A stretch of 18,038 nucleotides of DNA. It comes from Bacillota bacterium (GTDB taxonomy: Bacteria > Bacillota_I > Bacilli_A > RF39 > UBA660). Under the pieces are notes generated by a model that searched no databases, was not told the DNA's origin, and saw nothing but the letters and a program-made list of their open reading frames with translations. The translations under genes were made by a program, and so were the position numbers. The stretch spans positions 1 through 18,038 of the forward strand of contig JAEYYH010000022.1 in assembly GCA_023430885.1 (NCBI GenBank), read 5' to 3'. Below are positions 13,926 to 18,038 of the stretch, one piece after another. Every line of letters begins with the position of its first letter. Position 1 is the stretch's first letter.

Positions 13926-16916
13926 ATGATAATACAGAAAACAAAAAAGTATAAAAAAATATTGAGTTTTATTTCATTGACTATTGTTGCAATATTTTTT
14001 TGTGTAGTTAATGTATATGCTGATGATTATAATGGTTCTGGTACTTCATCTGTTGGTTGTAAAGGACAATCAAATTGCTACTGTAACCAGGGAAGTTCAC
14101 AGTTATGTATATGGGATGTTAAGAATCATGTTATATTAGAAATTGGTTTATACTATTTTCCAAATAAAACAGGATTAAATGGAAAAATTCCAATAGGCGA
14201 CAGTAAAATATATGCTAACGGGAACATTTCTTATTATACAGGAATGGGATTCTTTGCTGGTAAAACAATTTATCCTTTAGGAAGTGGTTTCCCAACTAAT
14301 ACAAGAGGTGGTATATCTGCCCCTGCCAAAGATTTTTTCTATAATAATACCAATAATTTCATAGCTTTATTTAATCATATAACTAATTATGGTGCTACAA
14401 ATATGGATTCGGTAAAAGTATGGATGACAAATTATTGCAAGACGCATGGATATGGGAATACACTTTCAGACTGTACGCAATCAATCGGTGGAACAAAAGG
14501 CTTTAGAATTGTTATTCAACCAATAATAACTGGTTTATATGGTAGTAGTGATTCGGTTAGATTAGGGACAGTAAAAAATATATTTGCCACATATGATATA
14601 TGGAATTCTACAGATACAAAAATAGGAATTTCTACTGCAATGTACTTAAACAAAAAAGATATAGGCTTTTCTGTTGGACAGACAGGTTCATTTGCGGGTG
14701 CGGCAACAGTAGCAAGCGATACTTCTGGATACGGACTAAATATGTTTACATGGCCAGTTGATGTTCCTACATCAAATACACCTTGTAATCCATCTACAGA
14801 TGGCGTAAAGTACTGCTGTGATCTTTATGATATAGAATATGCAACAGATGCCGCTAATCATGATTCAACTAAAATTAAAACACCAATGACTCAATCACAA
14901 TTGAATAACGCAGGGTGTCATAGTGTCCCTGTAGATACTTGTAAAAATGAATATACGTTTACAAAAACTGTGCCTTCAACGTGTGCTAGTGGTGTTAATG
15001 GTTTAGTTTCGGATAGTGCAAGTTGGAAGTGTGTTTTTACTAGTACGGAATCAAATAGAGATACCACAGTTCGAAACAATTATTTATTTTCAAGTTTTTC
15101 GAATAAATATTGTTCAATATATTGTGAAGAGAAAATAGAATATACATTGCCAAATACTGGTGCATATGCAGATGCTGGAACATATTTTACTATAGCAACA
15201 GCATCAGGATTACAAAAAATAGGACCAATATCGTATAAAGGGACAAGTACATGTCGTGTAACTTCACAAACAAGCAGTGATGATGGTGTTATCGATGTTG
15301 CACAGTTTGTTAATGAATTTAAAGCTAAAGATCAGGAAGTACTTGTAGCTTTTGATAATTGGCAATATGCAGAATTACAAAATGAAGTTATAAATAATGC
15401 AACAAGTCATTCATGGAGCAGAACTTGTACAGATAGTTGGTGCACAGGCTATAGTACTAGAACAACTTGTTCAGGTACAGGAGCAAATAGATCTTGTCAT
15501 ACATCAACATATTGTTCATCACATGATTCATGTTCTAAGTCAAGATCTGGAACATATTATACCTATAATAATAAAACATACTATGGAGCAACCTTCTCTA
15601 GATCAACTGGTATATCAAATGGCAGTTGCGGTTGTACATCTAGATGCGGTTCGTCTTGTACTTCTAAAGTTGGACTTAAAAATGTTGCTTCATTAAAAGC
15701 GATATATAAGCAAAAAGTTGATGAAAGAGCCAACTTATTAGCAGAGTTAAAAAAATGTAATAATTTTTATAAAACATATAAAGAATTCAAACCATCTGTA
15801 ACATTTACATATGATGATGTTTTATACAAAAATACATATACTTTAAAACCAACAGGTAGTGCATCATCTTCTACTGATTACTTTAGTTCTGGTAATAGTA
15901 GAGGATCAAAAAATTCTTCTGTTTTAACATATAGTAATTATGTAAGCAGTGATGCATCTAATGAGACAACTGCATATAATACAGATCAAACTTCAGTTCG
16001 TGGTTATTCAAGCTTAATTAATTATTACGATTGTGGTTATAATGTTACTAAAACTAAGTGTAGTAAAATTAGTCAGTACTCTTATCCTACAAACGCTTGG
16101 TTTGAACAAGTTACAAAAAGAGAATATAAATATACTTTGCCAGATGGAATAAATAATTATGTTGATAAACCAAGTGGTTTTTCATCATCAACACCTACCG
16201 CAAATTATGATTATATACCATTTAGTAATTTGCCTATTCATTTTTCTACAAAACCAGGAGATTATAATTATTATATAACAACTACAACATATGGAAATAA
16301 CAATAAGTTTAATTCATATATTATTGGAACTTCTAACTTTAATAATGTGTCTTATCATGCTGATACTAAATTTAATTGTACTTATAAGATCAGTTGTGAT
16401 AAAACCATTATATGTGGTCCAAATAGTTGTGATAAGAGTTGTGGAGGTAATGATCCAACTGGCTCAGATTTAATATATAGACCAATTTCTTTATATTATC
16501 CTTTCCCAGGTCAAAATGCTACAACAACAAACTTAAGAACTGCGGGAAAAAACTGGGCTACTGCTAGTGGTACAGATGCAATAAGCAAATATATATATAA
16601 TAATAGAGGAGTCTCTTATTATGAATTATATAAATTGCAACCGATGTATGAAGTAACATTAACTCCTGCATTAATGAGGAAAATTCAACAATATAATACA
16701 TCAAGAAGTAATACCAAAGAGTGGTATTACAAAGGCACAGCAAAACAGGTTTTTGCAACGGTTGGATATTCTGACTTCACATTAACATGTAAAACTAATC
16801 CAGACGGAAGTAAAGCCGGACAATGTACAAGTTCTATAATAAGAAGTTGGGGTATAAAAGGTTGTGCAATTTCTGGAAGTGGTTATACAAAATGTGGCAA
16901 CACTGTTGCTTGGTGA
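13926..16916 (+). CDS. Large cysteine-rich secreted protein, unknown function
   Basis: 996 residues. A clear signal peptide (KKxxKK then a hydrophobic core) ends VYA|DD at residue 32. The mature part has 38 cysteines by my count, very many for a Gram-positive secreted protein. Residues about 33-270 are a beta-rich region with few cysteines. Residues 280-490 carry spaced Cys motifs such as KYCCDLYDIEY and KYCSIYCEEKIEYTLP. Residues about 495-582 are a dense Cys/Ser/Thr zone with CGC, CTSRCGSSC. A helical segment (582-625) ends CNNFYKTYKEF. The C-terminal 180 residues contain CDKSCGG, LIYRPISLYYPFPG and PMYEVTLTPALMRKIQQYN. There is no sortase motif or C-terminal helix, so how it stays at the surface is unclear. 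ATG 13926 follows AAGGGGTAAG. I cannot assign a family. Confidence 0.85.
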   Translation: MIIQKTKKYKKILSFISLTIVAIFFCVVNVYADDYNGSGTSSVGCKGQSNCYCNQGSSQLCIWDVKNHVILEIGLYYFPNKTGLNGKIPIGDSKIYANGNISYYTGMGFFAGKTIYPLGSGFPTNTRGGISAPAKDFFYNNTNNFIALFNHITNYGATNMDSVKVWMTNYCKTHGYGNTLSDCTQSIGGTKGFRIVIQPIITGLYGSSDSVRLGTVKNIFATYDIWNSTDTKIGISTAMYLNKKDIGFSVGQTGSFAGAATVASDTSGYGLNMFTWPVDVPTSNTPCNPSTDGVKYCCDLYDIEYATDAANHDSTKIKTPMTQSQLNNAGCHSVPVDTCKNEYTFTKTVPSTCASGVNGLVSDSASWKCVFTSTESNRDTTVRNNYLFSSFSNKYCSIYCEEKIEYTLPNTGAYADAGTYFTIATASGLQKIGPISYKGTSTCRVTSQTSSDDGVIDVAQFVNEFKAKDQEVLVAFDNWQYAELQNEVINNATSHSWSRTCTDSWCTGYSTRTTCSGTGANRSCHTSTYCSSHDSCSKSRSGTYYTYNNKTYYGATFSRSTGISNGSCGCTSRCGSSCTSKVGLKNVASLKAIYKQKVDERANLLAELKKCNNFYKTYKEFKPSVTFTYDDVLYKNTYTLKPTGSASSSTDYFSSGNSRGSKNSSVLTYSNYVSSDASNETTAYNTDQTSVRGYSSLINYYDCGYNVTKTKCSKISQYSYPTNAWFEQVTKREYKYTLPDGINNYVDKPSGFSSSTPTANYDYIPFSNLPIHFSTKPGDYNYYITTTTYGNNNKFNSYIIGTSNFNNVSYHADTKFNCTYKISCDKTIICGPNSCDKSCGGNDPTGSDLIYRPISLYYPFPGQNATTTNLRTAGKNWATASGTDAISKYIYNNRGVSYYELYKLQPMYEVTLTPALMRKIQQYNTSRSNTKEWYYKGTAKQVFATVGYSDFTLTCKTNPDGSKAGQCTSSIIRSWGIKGCAISGSGYTKCGNTVAW

Positions 16917-16976
16917 TGAAATTCAGAAGATAAATTGATCGTTATGTAAACATTAATTTATTATTCATACATAAAC

Positions 16977-17008
16977 AAAAAGTTTAAGTTTTTACTTAAA
17001 CTTTTTTT
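16977..17008 (+). terminator. Terminator after the cysteine-rich protein gene
   Basis: AAAAAGTTTAAG (16977-16988), 6-nt loop, CTTAAACTTTTT (16995-17006) with further T residues. Confidence 0.92.
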
Positions 17009-17063
17009 ATTATTAGTAAATAAATTTTAAATTATTAAAAATTATTAAATAGACTAGTATCAA

Positions 17064-17092
17064 TTGACTTTGACTTTTTTTTTGAGTATAAT
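17064..17092 (+). promoter_or_regulatory. Sigma-A promoter of the 17229 operon
   Basis: TTGACT (17064-17069), 17-nt spacer, TATAAT (17087-17092). A second TTGACT overlaps at 17070-17075 but is badly spaced. It predicts a start near 17099 and a leader of about 130 nt. Confidence 0.8.
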
Positions 17093-17098
17093 TTGAAT

Positions 17099-17228
17099 TA
17101 TAGTAGAATATGCCATTTATTATAAAGTTAGGTATTTAAGTAATTGGTATATATTAATCTTTTAATCTTTTAATCTTTTAATCTTTTAATGTCGTAAGTC
17201 CTAAAAAGTGTGAAAATGGAGTAAAAAA
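17099..17228 (+). other. Long leader of the 17229 gene
   Basis: About 130 AT-rich bases between the predicted transcription start and the ATG. Apart from the TAATCTTT tandem repeat at 17155-17190 and a GGAG at 17218-17221, I see no riboswitch, leader peptide or stable hairpin. Confidence 0.5.
17155..17190 (+). repeat. TAATCTTT tandem repeat, 4.5 copies
   Basis: Four perfect copies of the 8-bp unit TAATCTTT from 17155 to 17186, then TAAT to 17190. It sits in the leader, 38 nt before the ATG of the 17229 gene and just upstream of its ribosome binding site. Confidence 0.97.
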
Positions 17229-17642
17229 ATGAGTAAAAACAAGAAATTAGTCACGGCAATTTTAATAGTTTTAATCGCTATTGTAGTTATAATAACAGTT
17301 ATAATTAACATTAATAAAAAAGAAAATGAGAAGACAGAAACAACAATCAAAGATAATGTAGCTGAAAATGATGTAGTCATTGAAGATGTAACTTTTAGCG
17401 AGATTACAAAAGTATATGATGGCGGTATAACAAACTTATCAGCAAAAATGTTAAATAATACAAAAGAGGTTAAAAATTTTACAGTTCAGATAGTTTTAAA
17501 AGATGAAACCGGAAAAGAAGTAAAGTCAATGATGCAAGTAGTAGAAAATCTAGAGCCAGGAAGAGTAAAAGTGTTCACAACAGGAATAGCAGGTGACTAT
17601 TCAAATATAAAAAATATAGAATTTAAAGTAGTAGAAGGGTAA
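17229..17642 (+). CDS. Membrane-anchored protein with FxLYD-like domain
   Basis: 137 residues. A basic N-terminus and a membrane helix at about 7-28 (VTAILIVLIAIVVIITVIIN) are followed by a charged linker. The external beta-sandwich at about 48-137 has ISLDxVTFxEI-like strands: VIEDVTFSEITKVYDGGIT, NLSAKMLNNT, VQIVLKDETGKEV and VENLEPGRVKVFTTG. This pattern of strands with a LEPG turn resembles FxLYD-type domains, found in small secreted proteins of Gram-positives. The exact function is unknown. ATG 17229 follows GGAG at 17218-17221. The next gene starts 5 nt after the stop. Confidence 0.8.
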   Translation: MSKNKKLVTAILIVLIAIVVIITVIININKKENEKTETTIKDNVAENDVVIEDVTFSEITKVYDGGITNLSAKMLNNTKEVKNFTVQIVLKDETGKEVKSMMQVVENLEPGRVKVFTTGIAGDYSNIKNIEFKVVEG

Positions 17643-17647
17643 AAGAA

Positions 17648-18038
17648 ATGAAAAAAGTAATTGTAATAGTAAGTGTCATAGTTATATTAGGTGTAACGTA
17701 TATTTTATTTAATTTAAATAAAAAGGATAAAGAAGAAACACCATACACAGTTATTAGTCTATCTGAGTTATTTCCAGATAAGGAAATGACGCAAAATTTT
17801 AAATATGCAAATGGCGAATATAAAGTTACTGTATCTAAACCAACTATAGTAGACGGAGTGACAACGGTAAAAACAAGTTATGATGTAGAAGATGAAAACA
17901 AACAAAAAACCACTTTAAATACAACATATGTAATAACAAATGAAAAGGTAGTTGAATCAGGGGAGTATGTAACAGATGGAAAAGTAGTTTCAGTTATATA
18001 TCCAAGTGAAATAATAGTAGGAGTTCCATATGTGAATA
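17648..18038 (+). CDS. Membrane-anchored protein, 3' end outside window
   Basis: Open from ATG 17648 to the right edge, 130 codons with no stop. It begins MKKVIVIVSVIVILGVTYIL, a single membrane helix with a short basic start, then KKDKEETPYTV and an external, strand-rich region (YKVTVSKPTIVDGVTTVKTSYDV). It has no recognisable family in the visible part. It starts 5 nt after the previous gene's stop, with a weak AGGGT site, so both are one operon and likely coupled. The matching build (helix, charged linker, external beta domain) suggests the two proteins act at the same place, possibly together. Confidence 0.75.
   Translation, partial: MKKVIVIVSVIVILGVTYILFNLNKKDKEETPYTVISLSELFPDKEMTQNFKYANGEYKVTVSKPTIVDGVTTVKTSYDVEDENKQKTTLNTTYVITNEKVVESGEYVTDGKVVSVIYPSEIIVGVPYVN

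Noticed and set aside
15397..15696. Open frame in another phase inside the cysteine-rich gene
   Set aside because: No binding site, wholly inside a well-supported gene, with the composition expected of an out-of-frame read.
13868..17110. Shared leader motif ATTATAGTAGA before the 13926 and 17229 genes
   Set aside because: An 11-nt AT-rich match at different distances from the -10 boxes is too short to separate from chance.
17155..17190. CRISPR-like repeats
   Set aside because: The unit is only 8 bp with no spacers; it is a simple tandem repeat.
1..18038. Mycoplasma-type code (TGA as Trp)
   Set aside because: TGA ends several identified genes at their family-typical length, and tryptophan is encoded by TGG.

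Overview
The window is AT-rich DNA from a Gram-positive, endospore-forming member of the Bacillota, most likely class Bacilli. The main evidence is a run of spore-cluster genes in the Bacillus order (yabG, veg, spoVG, yabP, yabQ, divIC), plus gerQ, cotJ genes, a DUF1934-argS-rpoE(delta) cluster and a class A penicillin-binding protein. TGA is used as a stop (yabP, yabQ, the 996-residue gene), so the code is the standard bacterial one and not the Mycoplasma code. The small gene set, very short intergenic gaps and large unfamiliar secreted proteins suggest an uncultured, host-associated lineage (for example RF39-like Bacilli). That placement is inference.

Layout. 2-2608: the 3' part of a large repeat-built surface protein, cut by the left edge of the window, closed by a strong terminator. 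2933-5375: the compact spore/division block yabG-veg, then spoVG with its own promoter and terminator, then yabP-yabQ-divIC with overlapping or nearly overlapping genes. 5385-6335 (minus): gerQ then lemA, convergent with divIC through a shared hairpin. 6428-7217: pduL overlapping a small Cys-containing DUF1450-like gene. 7266-9218 (minus): class A PBP. 9345-11985: DUF1934, argS and rpoE. 12011-12724 (minus): lipoprotein. 12813-13804: a CotJA-CotJB fusion followed by CotJC. 13926-16916: a 996-residue, cysteine-rich secreted protein of unknown role. 17229-18038: two small membrane-anchored proteins, the second cut by the right edge.

How the genes fit together. Much of the window serves sporulation: YabG (coat protease), YabP/YabQ (cortex formation), GerQ (coat protein needed for the cortex hydrolase CwlJ), CotJ proteins (coat, including a Mn-catalase-like CotJC), SpoVG (RNA/DNA-binding regulator) and DivIC (division). 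The rest is housekeeping (ArgRS, RNA polymerase delta, PBP, phosphotransacylase) and the cell surface. The strongest unexplained signals are a perfect 18-bp inverted repeat that covers the cotJ -10 box on one side and the start codon on the other, a DivIC with a second transmembrane helix, the CotJA-CotJB fusion, the cysteine-rich secreted protein, and a TAATCTTT tandem repeat in the leader of the 17229 gene.
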